Assembly: GCA_964591375.1 (NCBI GenBank)
Contig: CAZQAU010000025.1
Span: forward strand, 1-24,378
Direction of reading: 5' to 3'
Origin: CAYYYG01 sp964591375
GTDB lineage: Bacteria > Patescibacteriota > Microgenomatia > UBA1406 > GWC2-37-13
Length of the DNA: 24,378 bases
Part shown: positions 15,644 to 22,858 of the stretch, piece after piece
How the letters are laid out: the number at the start of each line of letters is the position of its first letter
Position numbering within the stretch: the first letter of the stretch is position 1
Made by a program: the position numbers and the translations under genes
The notes under the pieces: model-generated
Database searches by the model: none
Told to the model about the DNA's origin: nothing
The model's input: the letters and a program-made list of their open reading frames with translations, nothing else

Positions 15644-15706
15644 ATCGCATACCAGAAAAATATGGATCAGATTGGAAAATAATAGTACAATGTGAATATT
15701 ACTATT

Positions 15707-15712
15707 TATAGA
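15707..15712 (+). promoter_or_regulatory. Start-proximal -10 candidate for yebC
   Basis: TATAGA at 15707-15712, 6 nt before the ATG at 15719; AGTACA (15684-15689) sits 17 nt upstream. It fits the leaderless pattern and lies inside any N-terminal extension from GTG 15692, arguing against that start. Confidence 0.4.
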
Positions 15713-15718
15713 GACGAT

Positions 15719-16444
15719 ATGGCAGGACATTCGAAATGGTCAAAGGTTAAAAGACAAAAAGAAGTTACCGATAAAGAAAAATCAAAAATCTTTGCGAAAT
15801 TGTCTAAGCTCATTACCATGGCAGTGGTTGAAGGCGGGGGAATCGGCGATCCCGATTTGAACGTCAAGCTGCGCCTTGCAATCGAAAAAGCGAAACAGGG
15901 GAATATGCCAAAAGACAATATTGAACGCGCAATTGAAAAAGCTGCCGGAGCTAATAAAGATGTATTAAAAGAAGTACATTATGAAGCATTTGCCAAACAT
16001 GGTATAGCTTTATTGATCGTAGCCACCACTGACAACCCGACAAGGACTATTGCTGAAATAAAAATGACTCTTGATCGACATGGTGGTAAATTAGGTGCCC
16101 AAGGATCAGTTTCTTACCTTTTTGAGCATTGTGCTATGGTAACATGTAATAAACTTAATAATAAAGAAGAAGCAGTTTTTGCATTAGCGGAAAAGCTGGC
16201 CGCTTCCGATATAGACGAAGATGAACATTCATACATTTTATATATTCCCTTTCAAAATGCAGGTAAAATAAAGGAACATGCATCAGAAGTATCGATAGCA
16301 TCTCAGGAAATTGAGTATAAACCAGTTACGACTGTTGAAGTACCCAATGAGGACGAGTCGGTAATATATACTCTTATTGAAGCGCTTGATAATCTTGATG
16401 ATGTCCAAAGTGTTTACACGAATGCCGTATTCTCTCAATTATAA
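15719..16444 (+). CDS. yebC: YebC/PmpR family protein
   Basis: Highly conserved three-domain cytoplasmic protein, 241 residues. It starts MAGHSKWSKVKRQKEVTDKEKSKIFAKLSK, the family's near-invariant N-terminus, so ATG 15719 is chosen over the in-frame GTG at 15692. Other family blocks are GGGIGDPDLNVKLRLAIEKAK, MPKDNIERAI, YEAFAKHGIALLI and DNPTRT, then GGKLGAQGSVSYLF (normally GGNLG-x-x-GSV). YebC proteins were long annotated as transcription regulators; more recent work connects members of the family with relief of ribosome stalling at proline-rich sequences. Which applies here cannot be decided from sequence. A membrane protein gene follows after 13 nt and is probably co-transcribed. Confidence 0.95.
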   Translation: MAGHSKWSKVKRQKEVTDKEKSKIFAKLSKLITMAVVEGGGIGDPDLNVKLRLAIEKAKQGNMPKDNIERAIEKAAGANKDVLKEVHYEAFAKHGIALLIVATTDNPTRTIAEIKMTLDRHGGKLGAQGSVSYLFEHCAMVTCNKLNNKEEAVFALAEKLAASDIDEDEHSYILYIPFQNAGKIKEHASEVSIASQEIEYKPVTTVEVPNEDESVIYTLIEALDNLDDVQSVYTNAVFSQL

Positions 16445-16457
16445 GGCACACTAAACT

Positions 16458-17264
16458 ATGAAACAGATTCAACTTCAGATGGTAAAAACTTTTGGCCAAA
16501 TAGAAAAACGAGTTCGTTTTGTTATCAGCACATTCTGCATGATCGGTTTGATGTTGCTCACAACATTCTTTTTATTTGATAAATTTTGGGCATTTCTGCC
16601 CATCCTGATACTTGCTGCATATTTTTTTACTTTTTTTTCAATTCTTGACGGAATAGAAAAAATCGAGTGGTTTACCTTATTTTTAATGCCCGTATTATGC
16701 ACAGTAGCAGCCTATTTATTTTACTTCTTATTTCCAGCCCGTTGGATTACCCGTATACCGTTTATCGTGGTTTACGGTTTTTCGATGTATGCGATTTTAT
16801 TAACGTCCAATATATTTAATGTAGGCGTGGATCGGAGTTTGCAGCTTTACAGAGCCGCATTCTCTGTGAATTATTTTTACCAGACGCTTATTACGTTTCT
16901 TATTTTTAATGTCATCTTTTCCTTTAAACAGAATTTTATTATAAACGGGGTTCTTGTAGCTGCGGTTCTGTATCCATTAAGTATGCAGCTTATGTGGAGC
17001 ATAAAACTTAAGATTCATTCGGAGCCTTATGTCAAGCAATATGCCTTTCTTATTAGTCTTTTAGTCGGGGAGTTGGCGATGGGATTATCGTTTGTACCGG
17101 TAAAATCAACCATTTTCGCCCTATTCCTTACGGCTTGCTATTACAGCCTCAGTGGGCTTTTGTATCATTTTGCCGATCAGAAACTGTTTAAACAGACTGT
17201 CCGTGAGTATATATTTGTTGCCGGATTCGTCGGATTAATCGTATTTTTGTCTATTCAGTGGTAA
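16458..17264 (+). CDS. Polytopic membrane protein of unknown function
   Basis: 268 residues with a short basic, amphipathic N-terminus (KQIQLQMVKTFGQIEKRVR) and about eight hydrophobic helices, beginning FVISTFCMIGLMLLTTFFLF. Polar features between helices include DGIEKIEW, PARWITRIP, a central NVGVDRSLQLYRAA and DQKLFKQTVREY. I recall similar proteins beside yebC in Microgenomates-type genomes, carried as domains of unknown function, but cannot confirm the family. No transporter or enzyme motif is visible. It begins 13 nt after yebC without a Shine-Dalgarno sequence. TATAAT at 17265-17270 comes directly after its stop codon. Confidence 0.6.
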   Translation: MKQIQLQMVKTFGQIEKRVRFVISTFCMIGLMLLTTFFLFDKFWAFLPILILAAYFFTFFSILDGIEKIEWFTLFLMPVLCTVAAYLFYFLFPARWITRIPFIVVYGFSMYAILLTSNIFNVGVDRSLQLYRAAFSVNYFYQTLITFLIFNVIFSFKQNFIINGVLVAAVLYPLSMQLMWSIKLKIHSEPYVKQYAFLISLLVGELAMGLSFVPVKSTIFALFLTACYYSLSGLLYHFADQKLFKQTVREYIFVAGFVGLIVFLSIQW

Positions 17265-17366
17265 TATAATACAAAATATCTTCATTATTACTAGGTTCAG
17301 GCAAGGATTTCAAATTAACCGCAAAGGTAGAGGAGAGGGGAGAATAGTGTGATTTTTGAAGCTAAT

Positions 17367-17466
17367 ATATGTCCTATAGTAAACAGACGTGAATTTTACG
17401 AACGTGAATAATATGACCTATAGTAAAAATACTATAAGACATATTTTTAACGTACGTGAGTTTTAC
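17367..17466. repeat. Imperfect tandem duplication with an embedded inverted repeat
   Basis: Three copies of a 14-mer: ATATGTCCTATAGT (17367-17380), ATATGACCTATAGT (17411-17424) and, inverted, ACTATAAGACATAT (17431-17444). The last two form a stem (12 of 14 pairs) around a 6-nt loop. A second motif is also repeated: ACGTGAATTTTAC (17387-17399) and ACGTGAGTTTTAC (17454-17466), with a partial ACGTGAAT at 17402-17409. Both blocks keep the order 14-mer then ACGT-motif, so the left block looks like a copy lacking the inner part. Confidence 0.7.
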
Positions 17467-17554
17467 AAAACAGAGCTGCACTGTATGGTCTCCAGATATA
17501 AATAATAATTTAGATTATCATAGCAAGCTAAATCTATTGTATACATTGATATAG

Positions 17555-17563
17555 TGTGGATAA
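17555..17563 (-). promoter_or_regulatory. DnaA box (perfect consensus)
   Basis: TGTGGATAA on the plus strand, i.e. TTATCCACA on the minus strand, the consensus DnaA-binding 9-mer. Flanks read TGTGGATAAGTTCTA, resembling the other copies in this region. Confidence 0.4.
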
Positions 17564-17590
17564 GTTCTAAAGAAGAGTGTGCTGTCTTCT

Positions 17591-17604
17591 GCCTTGAATA
17601 AGGC
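17591..17604 (+). repeat. Hairpin GCCTT/AAGGC
   Basis: A 5-bp perfect stem with the 4-nt loop GAAT. Its right half is part of the 12-mer TGAATAAGGCTA (17595-17606, first base T shared), which recurs at 17765-17776. Confidence 0.4.
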
Positions 17605-17620
17605 TAGTTTATCGTATAAA

Positions 17621-17641
17621 TACCAGATATGCTATCTGGTA
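17621..17641 (+). repeat. Perfect 9-bp hairpin
   Basis: TACCAGATA (17621-17629), loop TGC, TATCTGGTA (17633-17641). It is not followed by a T-run, so it is not a typical intrinsic terminator; it suggests structured RNA or a protein-binding palindrome. Confidence 0.6.
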
Positions 17642-17762
17642 GTGCATGTTTTGGATTAATATTATGCTCTAATTTAATTATGGAAATATTTACCGAAGAG
17701 CTAGTTTAAGCAGAAAGAGCGGCTGGATGATACCTGAGGAGTACGATGTAAGTAAAGGTGCT

Positions 17763-17771
17763 TGTGAATAA
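17763..17771 (-). promoter_or_regulatory. DnaA-box-like site
   Basis: TGTGAATAA on the plus strand, i.e. TTATTCACA on the minus strand, fitting the relaxed consensus TTWTNCACA. Same orientation as the box at 17555. It is followed by GGCTA, as in the hairpin at 17591-17604. Confidence 0.35.
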
Positions 17772-17959
17772 GGCTATTTATATGAAAACCATAGGAATTA
17801 TTGAAATTAATAAACAATTTTATAAATAATATACAACTATTAAGAACTAAACCGAATTAATCATTAATCACTTCTCTTTAAGAAATAAAACCACAAAAAT
17901 GTACCAACTGGGTAAAATGCAAAAAAAGTGTCTATAAGGCGGGAGAAACAAGGTTAGGT

Positions 17960-17989
17960 AACGTCGTAAATTGTATCTTTTACGACGTT
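17960..17989 (+). repeat. Perfect 11-bp hairpin
   Basis: AACGTCGTAAA (17960-17970) and TTTACGACGTT (17979-17989) pair perfectly around an 8-nt loop, with a possible G-T pair outside. It is the strongest stem in the gene-poor region. The next T-run (18016-18020) is 26 nt downstream, too far for a simple terminator. Confidence 0.65.
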
Positions 17990-18221
17990 GAGCTGGGATA
18001 CCGAGAGAGGAGTGCTTTTTGAGCCTTTTGCTGGTTATAAAATAAATTAGTAATAAATTTTTATATTTCTATCATTACATTCTTTTGTAGATTTATACTT
18101 CTATTCTCAGATATCTTTGCTATATTTTGTGCGGTTTGACATTTATATTAAGCTTGTTCTGACAGTCTAAACCCATTAGTCTGCCCTATTATTCATAAAT
18201 TCCAGGAGAAGTGGTGTTTTG

Positions 18222-18234
18222 CTTATCTGATAAG
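18222..18234. promoter_or_regulatory. 13-bp palindrome upstream of the deacetylase promoter
   Basis: CTTATC-T-GATAAG, a perfect palindrome with its centre about 50 bp upstream of the -10. Position and symmetry suit a dimeric regulator, but no regulator can be named. Confidence 0.3.
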
Positions 18235-18273
18235 TACGTCAGTATGCTCCAATAACCTATTTGTCAGTTGTAC

Positions 18274-18282
18274 TGCTATAAT
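18274..18282 (+). promoter_or_regulatory. Extended -10 promoter for the deacetylase; decides the start
   Basis: TGCTATAAT, an extended -10 with a perfect TATAAT at 18277-18282. The ATG at 18292 is 9 nt downstream. An in-frame TTG at 18268 lies upstream of the -10, so it cannot be in a transcript from this promoter. Confidence 0.6.
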
Positions 18283-18291
18283 AGGGATCGT

Positions 18292-19206
18292 ATGAAGTCA
18301 GCACATAACAACAAAAGCACATCAATAGTATCTGCTGTTGGACTTGTAATACCCGTTATCGTATTTGTCCTCATTAGTATCTGTATATATTGTTATGTCA
18401 ATCTTAATTCAAAAAGCCCTCAAAATTTGACCAAGAAGGCCCCTGTATTTAAAAAGACGTATATTATATCGTCTCAACAAAAATGTTTTAATGGCAGTGC
18501 AGTCAAATTGTCTGTCGACAATAAAATTTTCCTGCCAATTATCATGTATCACTATGTGGAATATGTTAAAGATCTTGGAGATATAAAAAGACAAAAGATG
18601 AATATAAAGCCGGCCATCTTTGAAGAGCAGGTTAAATCGTTGATCGAGGGCGGTTACAAGACAATATTCATGAAAGAGGCAGCTCATATAATTAAACAAA
18701 AACGAAATACCTGTGAGCCTACAGTAGCGCTTACATTTGATGACGGTTATGAAGATTTTTATCTATATGTTTTTCCCATACTTAAAAAATATAATGCGAA
18801 AGCCACCTTATATGTCATTAGTAATTACATCGGCAGAAATGATTTTTTATCTGAAGATGAACTGAATGAAATAGTTAAAAGTGGTCTGGTAGAAATCGGG
18901 TCGCATACAATGGATCATATCGATTTATGGATTACCAATAATGTGGGATCTGAGGCTGAAATAATGATGAGTAAAACTCGCTTACAGGACCAATTAAAGA
19001 TATCTGTAGATACTTTTGCATACCCATTTGGAAAGTATAAACCCACCGATATAGATCTGGTGAAACAGGCGTCATATTCGGCTGCAGTTACGGTACGGGA
19101 TGGAGCTTGGCATACACCAGAAGATTTATTCTATTTGTCCCGAATCCGACCGGAGCAGTTTATCGGCAAAAACATTGCGAGCGAGCTGAAAGTGTATTCA
19201 AAGTAG
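18292..19206 (+). CDS. Membrane-anchored polysaccharide deacetylase (NodB domain)
   Basis: Removes N- or O-acetyl groups from an extracellular glycan such as peptidoglycan or an exopolysaccharide. 304 residues from ATG 18292: an N-terminal anchor helix at about 12-36, a linker, then LPIIMYHYVE, common at the entry to this domain. Metal motif 1 is TFDDGY (148-153, Asp150-Asp151), motif 2 is SHTMDH with His205 and His209, and motif 3 is YPFGKY (244-249). All zinc-binding and catalytic core residues are therefore present and the enzyme should be active. The substrate is not readable. It points toward the convergent envelope operon, ending 20 nt from the FemAB gene, so a role in the same surface process is plausible. 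Confidence 0.88.
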   Translation: MKSAHNNKSTSIVSAVGLVIPVIVFVLISICIYCYVNLNSKSPQNLTKKAPVFKKTYIISSQQKCFNGSAVKLSVDNKIFLPIIMYHYVEYVKDLGDIKRQKMNIKPAIFEEQVKSLIEGGYKTIFMKEAAHIIKQKRNTCEPTVALTFDDGYEDFYLYVFPILKKYNAKATLYVISNYIGRNDFLSEDELNEIVKSGLVEIGSHTMDHIDLWITNNVGSEAEIMMSKTRLQDQLKISVDTFAYPFGKYKPTDIDLVKQASYSAAVTVRDGAWHTPEDLFYLSRIRPEQFIGKNIASELKVYSK

Positions 19207-19226
19207 GTGACGTCGTTTAATTTAAA

Positions 19227-20213
19227 TTACACGCCGCGTTTCCAGTTGAGGGTTTTTTCGTAGACTTTTGTCAGATAATATTTAGGAGATAAAATTAAGT
19301 CTTGTGTAGGAACATAATCTAGCTGGTATCCTCCAAATCCTTGTTTAAACAACGTCAGTCCTCTCCAGTTTTTGGGCGTGCGACCTTCGTGAAATATCCC
19401 CTGAAAGTTATACTGTGTGCATCCCCGGCTTTTAGCCAGTTTTATGGATTCCCATTGCAATACATATGGTACGGGTACTTTACTATGAATTGAAGCGCCC
19501 TGATGATAAAATGCAGTGGATTTTGTATATACAACCAAAGCAGACGCCATATATTTTGATTCGTTAGCTAAGCGCCCAAACAGGAAAGCAACATTATTTG
19601 TCTTCTTAAATTCCAGGTATTCATTGGTAATAAACTTACGGGAAAAGGGGGAAAAATGTTCGCGTTCTGCCGTGTGCTGATAGATTTCCCAGAAGTCATC
19701 CAGTGCTTTTTCATCGGTGCGGTTTTCGATGATCACACCATCTTTCTGGGATTTTTTAATAAGATATCTGGTAGTCTTTCTCATTTCCGCCAACAGTTCA
19801 TCCTCAGGTTTTTCAATTGGCAAAACCCACATGCGTTCGGAATGAATATATATGGGCGCTTTTTTAAACCCAACGTCGTTAAATATCTTTCTTGTGTCAT
19901 CACTATCTCTTTCGACCGGCGCGATTCTAATAAATGAAAATTTTTCCTTTTTTGCGAGTGATGTGAGATATTTTTTAAGTACTATCAAAATTTCCTTATG
20001 GTCTCTCCCCTGCTTGATGACTGGACCATGAGGTATAAAGAGAAAGTGTCCGCGTCGAGAGCGCATTTTTACAATAAGTGCAATCATTACCAATGCTTCC
20101 GATTCGTATAGACCGATACGCAAGATCTCATGACCAAGCTTTTGTTGCAGCTCGCCCCATTCCCAGGAATGGAGAAAGGAGGGAGAACCATTTTGGTTGA
20201 AAAATGCATCCCA
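19227..20213 (-). CDS. FemAB-type peptidyltransferase (5' end lost in assembly gap)
   Basis: Member of the FemABX/GNAT-like family, which adds amino acids from aminoacyl-tRNA to lipid II or makes related peptide bonds at the membrane. 328 residues remain, ending TAA at 19229-19227. The visible start WDAFFNQNGSPSFLHSWEWGELQQKLGHE matches the usual beginning of the family, so only a few N-terminal residues should be missing. Other family segments are LFIPHGPVIK, IRIAPVERD, EMRKTTRYLIKKSQKDG and the closing YNFQGIFHEGRTPKNWRGLTLFKQGFGG. The gene is downstream of the DegT-like gene, apparently in the same operon. The apparent in-frame continuity with DegT comes from exactly 100 Ns and must not be read as a fusion protein. 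Confidence 0.88.
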   Translation of the reverse strand, partial: WDAFFNQNGSPSFLHSWEWGELQQKLGHEILRIGLYESEALVMIALIVKMRSRRGHFLFIPHGPVIKQGRDHKEILIVLKKYLTSLAKKEKFSFIRIAPVERDSDDTRKIFNDVGFKKAPIYIHSERMWVLPIEKPEDELLAEMRKTTRYLIKKSQKDGVIIENRTDEKALDDFWEIYQHTAEREHFSPFSRKFITNEYLEFKKTNNVAFLFGRLANESKYMASALVVYTKSTAFYHQGASIHSKVPVPYVLQWESIKLAKSRGCTQYNFQGIFHEGRTPKNWRGLTLFKQGFGGYQLDYVPTQDLILSPKYYLTKVYEKTLNWKRGV

Positions 20214-20313
20214 NNNNNNNNNNNNNNNNNNNNNNNNNNNNNNNNNNNNNNNNNNNNNNNNNNNNNNNNNNNNNNNNNNNNNNNNNNNNNNNNNNNNNNN
20301 NNNNNNNNNNNNN
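20214..20313. other. Assembly gap (100 N)
   Basis: Exactly 100 Ns, the conventional filler for a scaffold gap of unknown size. Homology on both sides suggests it hides the last few residues of the DegT-like protein and the first few of the FemAB protein, so the true gap may be short. Confidence 0.99.
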
Positions 20314-21410
20314 TCAAGCTGTAACTTTTTTGGAGCCACAACCTGATCATACCACTTACCTAAGAACACATTTTTTTTCGCGGCAGATTGTAGAAGTTGA
20401 TCCCTATTTTCAACCAGAATCGGAAACCGGCTGATATATTTCAACGTACTCTCATCATATGAGGTCAGATTATGTTCTTTACAATATCGGTTGTACTCAA
20501 CTGCAAGCTTACATCGTTGTTGTATCTGAGATGGGTATTTTTGTAACTGATGTAACAATAATAAAGCGAGAGCATTCGGATACTTTTTGGCGAATATATC
20601 ATCATAGTGTCCATTTTTTTCTTTATTCGTTATCTCAGGAATTAAAAGATCGAATGCAGTAAAAAGTTTATGAAAAATTTTTCCGATAATTATATCGTAA
20701 GTGGATTTAATCAGCATGGCAAATGGTTTATATAATAATGATCGGATTATAAAACCATTTGATGCAACTGGCACTAAAGGTTCTTTTTTTTCCAGGCGTT
20801 CGCGAAGTACTTGATCGTTGGTAAGAATAGCGCCACCAAATACTGAAGAAAATGCCTTCGAACGTCCGAACGATAATAAAAGCGTCGTAGTGTTATTCGT
20901 TGAAGTAAATATATCAGGATTAAATCCATGTGCTAAATCCTCGAGCACGGTGAGATTGTTTTTTTCTGCAAACTCCAGTATTTGTTGTCGGTTTTTTGGC
21001 GTAAAGCCAAATGTATGCTGCAGTATTAAAACGCGGGCGTTGGGAGTGATTTTCTTTTTCAGATCATGTATATCCATACTAAATGTCTCTTGTTCTATAT
21101 CAACATAAATCGGATTGAATGTGTTATCAATTATCGGGAGCGGTACTGCTTCACAGGTAAAGGCCTGGATTAAGACGTCGGTTTGAGGAGGTAAATCCAG
21201 AGCATGGATATAGGCATGAATGGCCGCTCGACCGGTCAGGTAGCAATGAGCCGATAACGGCTGCTTCATAGTGGGAAATAAGCCGATAAGCGCTTCCTTA
21301 ACTGTATTAGTCTCTGTGCCTGTAATCCATTTATCTGGTTGAAATAGCACGGCTAAGCTGGTGAAAGCATCATCCCAGGATTCGTTCGCGGCAAAGTCTG
21401 TGGCAATCAT
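20314..21410 (-). CDS. DegT/DnrJ/EryC1-type PLP aminotransferase (3' end lost in assembly gap)
   Basis: PLP-dependent, fold-type I protein of the sugar aminotransferase family. 365 residues are visible before the gap, close to full length (family about 370-400). Landmarks: TGRAAIHAYIHALDLPPQ (cofactor phosphate region), IYVDIEQETFSMD, VLEDLAHGF with the acidic residue that contacts the pyridine nitrogen, and SFGRSKAFSSVFGGAIL, where Lys185 is the expected Schiff-base lysine. The start ATG 21410 overlaps the upstream ligase stop in ATGA, so translation is coupled. The sugar or other amine product is unknown. The context with Mur ligase and FemAB suggests supply of an amino sugar or amino acid derivative for the cell surface. 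DegT-fold proteins without aminotransferase activity also exist. Confidence 0.82.
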
Positions 21411-22858
21411 GGCGTGTTTTTCAGAAAATAATTAACAAAGTTTTTTGTAAACTTTCCTTCAAGAATAATCAGTGCTTCTGCATCTGCTTTTTTAGATACA
21501 GCCTCCAGCAATGTTTTTTCATCTTTATATGTTTTTATCAGTTCTGAACTCTTCTGTTGGGAAAACATGCTATCGGTTGTAAACAATACAATGTTGACGT
21601 CGTTTAATACGGAAACTATTCTCCGGTAGGACTCCCCTTTTTCCGATCCGAGTTCGATAATTCCTTTGGAAACTATGTATTTTGTCTTGTTGGGAAAATG
21701 TGAGGCTGTTTTGAGTGCGGCAATAAATCCTTCGACGCTCGAATTTTTAACGTCGTTTAATATCGTTGTACCATGTACACCTGAATGCAGAGAAAGTTTT
21801 GCTTCAATATTCGTGAGCTGTGAAGCTGTTTTTTGTATAACAGCTATCGGAACACCCAGGTCTATCCCCGCCCCTATTGCCGGTAACAGATTTTCGATAG
21901 TATGGGTTCCCACGAGTTGAGTTTGAATAGTGAACGATTGTTCTTTATAAGTAATTAGAGCGCTCATACCTTCTTTTTTTTGCTCTATTTTTTCAGCATA
22001 TAACGGCGTGTTACTACTTAGTGAATAATATATCAGTGGTGCTTTTGTCTTCGATTCAAAGAAATCTTTATGTGCGACGGATGCATTAATATATACCTTT
22101 CCACTAGGTGGAACTGCTTCCAGAAGTTCTGCTTTTGCCGTTTCCAGGTTTTCTTTGGAGCCAAACAAATCTAGATGCTGATTGCCGATGGCGGTGAGCA
22201 CCGCAATTTTCGGGTGGACAAAATTACAAATTTTTTTGATTTCACTCAAACGGTAGGCTCCCATTTCTGCAATAAAATAACGGGTATCGGGTTTGAGATT
22301 TTTTAAAATAGAAAGAGCTACACCTACATCGGTGTTTTTATTTTCATCGGTTTTAGCTGTTTTGTAATAAGCAGACAGGATCGCATATAAAAATTCTTTA
22401 ACTGAGGACTTACCATACGAACCCGTTACACCGATAAATACTGCAGATGAGTTTTTAACTTTTTCTGTTGCTTTCTCAATGGTGCTGTTTCGTTGTATAT
22501 TTGCCAAAAATCCGGTCAGATATACACCGATAGATACAAAGATTAAGGCCAGCGGCGGGATCTGTATTAAAAGTAAAATTAAGCCAACAAAGCCGGAAAA
22601 AAGATAGAGTGGAAACAGGAGAATCAGTACCAGTGATACCCCCACAAGCAATATATTGCGGATAGATTTTGCAGGTGTTCTAAAACCACGGAAATACAGT
22701 ATGTTAAATATTCCTTCTTCTTTAATAAAAGACACAAATCGATCAAAGCGATATTCTTTGATTTGAAAGAGATAAATGAGATCTACACATTTAATAAACG
22801 TAAGTACGATAAAGATCGGTAAGAGAATGTTAATGGAATACATAGTTACATTATTCAT
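21407..22858 (-). CDS. MurF-like Mur ligase with N-terminal membrane domain
   Basis: 483 residues. Residues 1-120 hold about four hydrophobic helices around FQIKEYRFDRF, absent from ordinary MurF. The ATP-dependent ligase part begins near 137: P-loop GVTGSYGKSS (143-152), EMGAYRLSEIKKI (198-210), GNQHLDLFGS (225-234) and the carbamylated-lysine position AKAELLE (Lys242). The third domain follows from about 350. MurF's YNANP motif is replaced: ILNDVKNSSVEG (366-377) stands where IDDxYNANPxS is expected. It probably ligates an amino acid or dipeptide to a lipid- or nucleotide-linked substrate at the membrane. The start overlaps the hydrolase stop (ATGA). GAGGTGG 13 nt upstream is one of very few Shine-Dalgarno-like sites in the window. 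Confidence 0.85.
   Translation of the reverse strand: MNNVTMYSINILLPIFIVLTFIKCVDLIYLFQIKEYRFDRFVSFIKEEGIFNILYFRGFRTPAKSIRNILLVGVSLVLILLFPLYLFSGFVGLILLLIQIPPLALIFVSIGVYLTGFLANIQRNSTIEKATEKVKNSSAVFIGVTGSYGKSSVKEFLYAILSAYYKTAKTDENKNTDVGVALSILKNLKPDTRYFIAEMGAYRLSEIKKICNFVHPKIAVLTAIGNQHLDLFGSKENLETAKAELLEAVPPSGKVYINASVAHKDFFESKTKAPLIYYSLSSNTPLYAEKIEQKKEGMSALITYKEQSFTIQTQLVGTHTIENLLPAIGAGIDLGVPIAVIQKTASQLTNIEAKLSLHSGVHGTTILNDVKNSSVEGFIAALKTASHFPNKTKYIVSKGIIELGSEKGESYRRIVSVLNDVNIVLFTTDSMFSQQKSSELIKTYKDEKTLLEAVSKKADAEALIILEGKFTKNFVNYFLKNTP

Larger units (their letters stand above)
17265..18267. other. 1-kb gene-poor region with repeats, hairpins and DnaA-box-like sites
   Basis: No open frame here encodes a recognisable protein on the plus strand; the longest candidate is 38 codons (GTG 17389 to TAA 17505). 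The region contains TATAAT at 17265-17270, a repeat cluster (17367-17466), two DnaA-box-like sites, three perfect hairpins and a 13-bp palindrome near its right end. In otherwise tightly packed DNA this is unusual. Candidates are a structured noncoding RNA, a replication or partition site, or decayed DNA. The signatures of tmRNA, RNase P RNA, SRP RNA and tRNA were looked for by eye and not found. Confidence 0.7.

Noticed and set aside
17411..17444. dif/XerCD recombination site
   Set aside because: The 6-nt centre and arm length are suggestive, but the inner arms lack the conserved TTATG-type XerD half-site, and gene orientation on both sides is mixed.
17413..17505. A 30-codon frame starting MTYSK, vaguely like the N-terminus of IS630-type transposases, with a broken copy just upstream
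   Set aside because: Too short, no helix-turn-helix or DDE residues downstream in any frame, and no terminal inverted repeats; the similarity is limited to a few residues.
17734..17748. CTGAGGAGTACGATG resembles a conserved 16S rRNA segment
   Set aside because: The match does not extend through the neighbouring universally conserved rRNA sequence; most likely coincidence.
17591..17989. Intrinsic terminators at the hairpins
   Set aside because: None of the three stems is followed within a few nt by a run of Ts.
17265..18267. tmRNA, RNase P RNA, SRP RNA or tRNA gene
   Set aside because: None of the invariant elements (T-loop GGTTCRANYCC, RNase P conserved regions I and V, SRP tetraloop region, CCA end) could be found by eye on the plus strand or in the parts of the minus strand checked.
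19227..21410. A single 727-residue DegT-FemAB fusion protein
   Set aside because: The frame runs through exactly 100 Ns; the two halves are nearly complete members of different families, so it is an artefact of gap filling.
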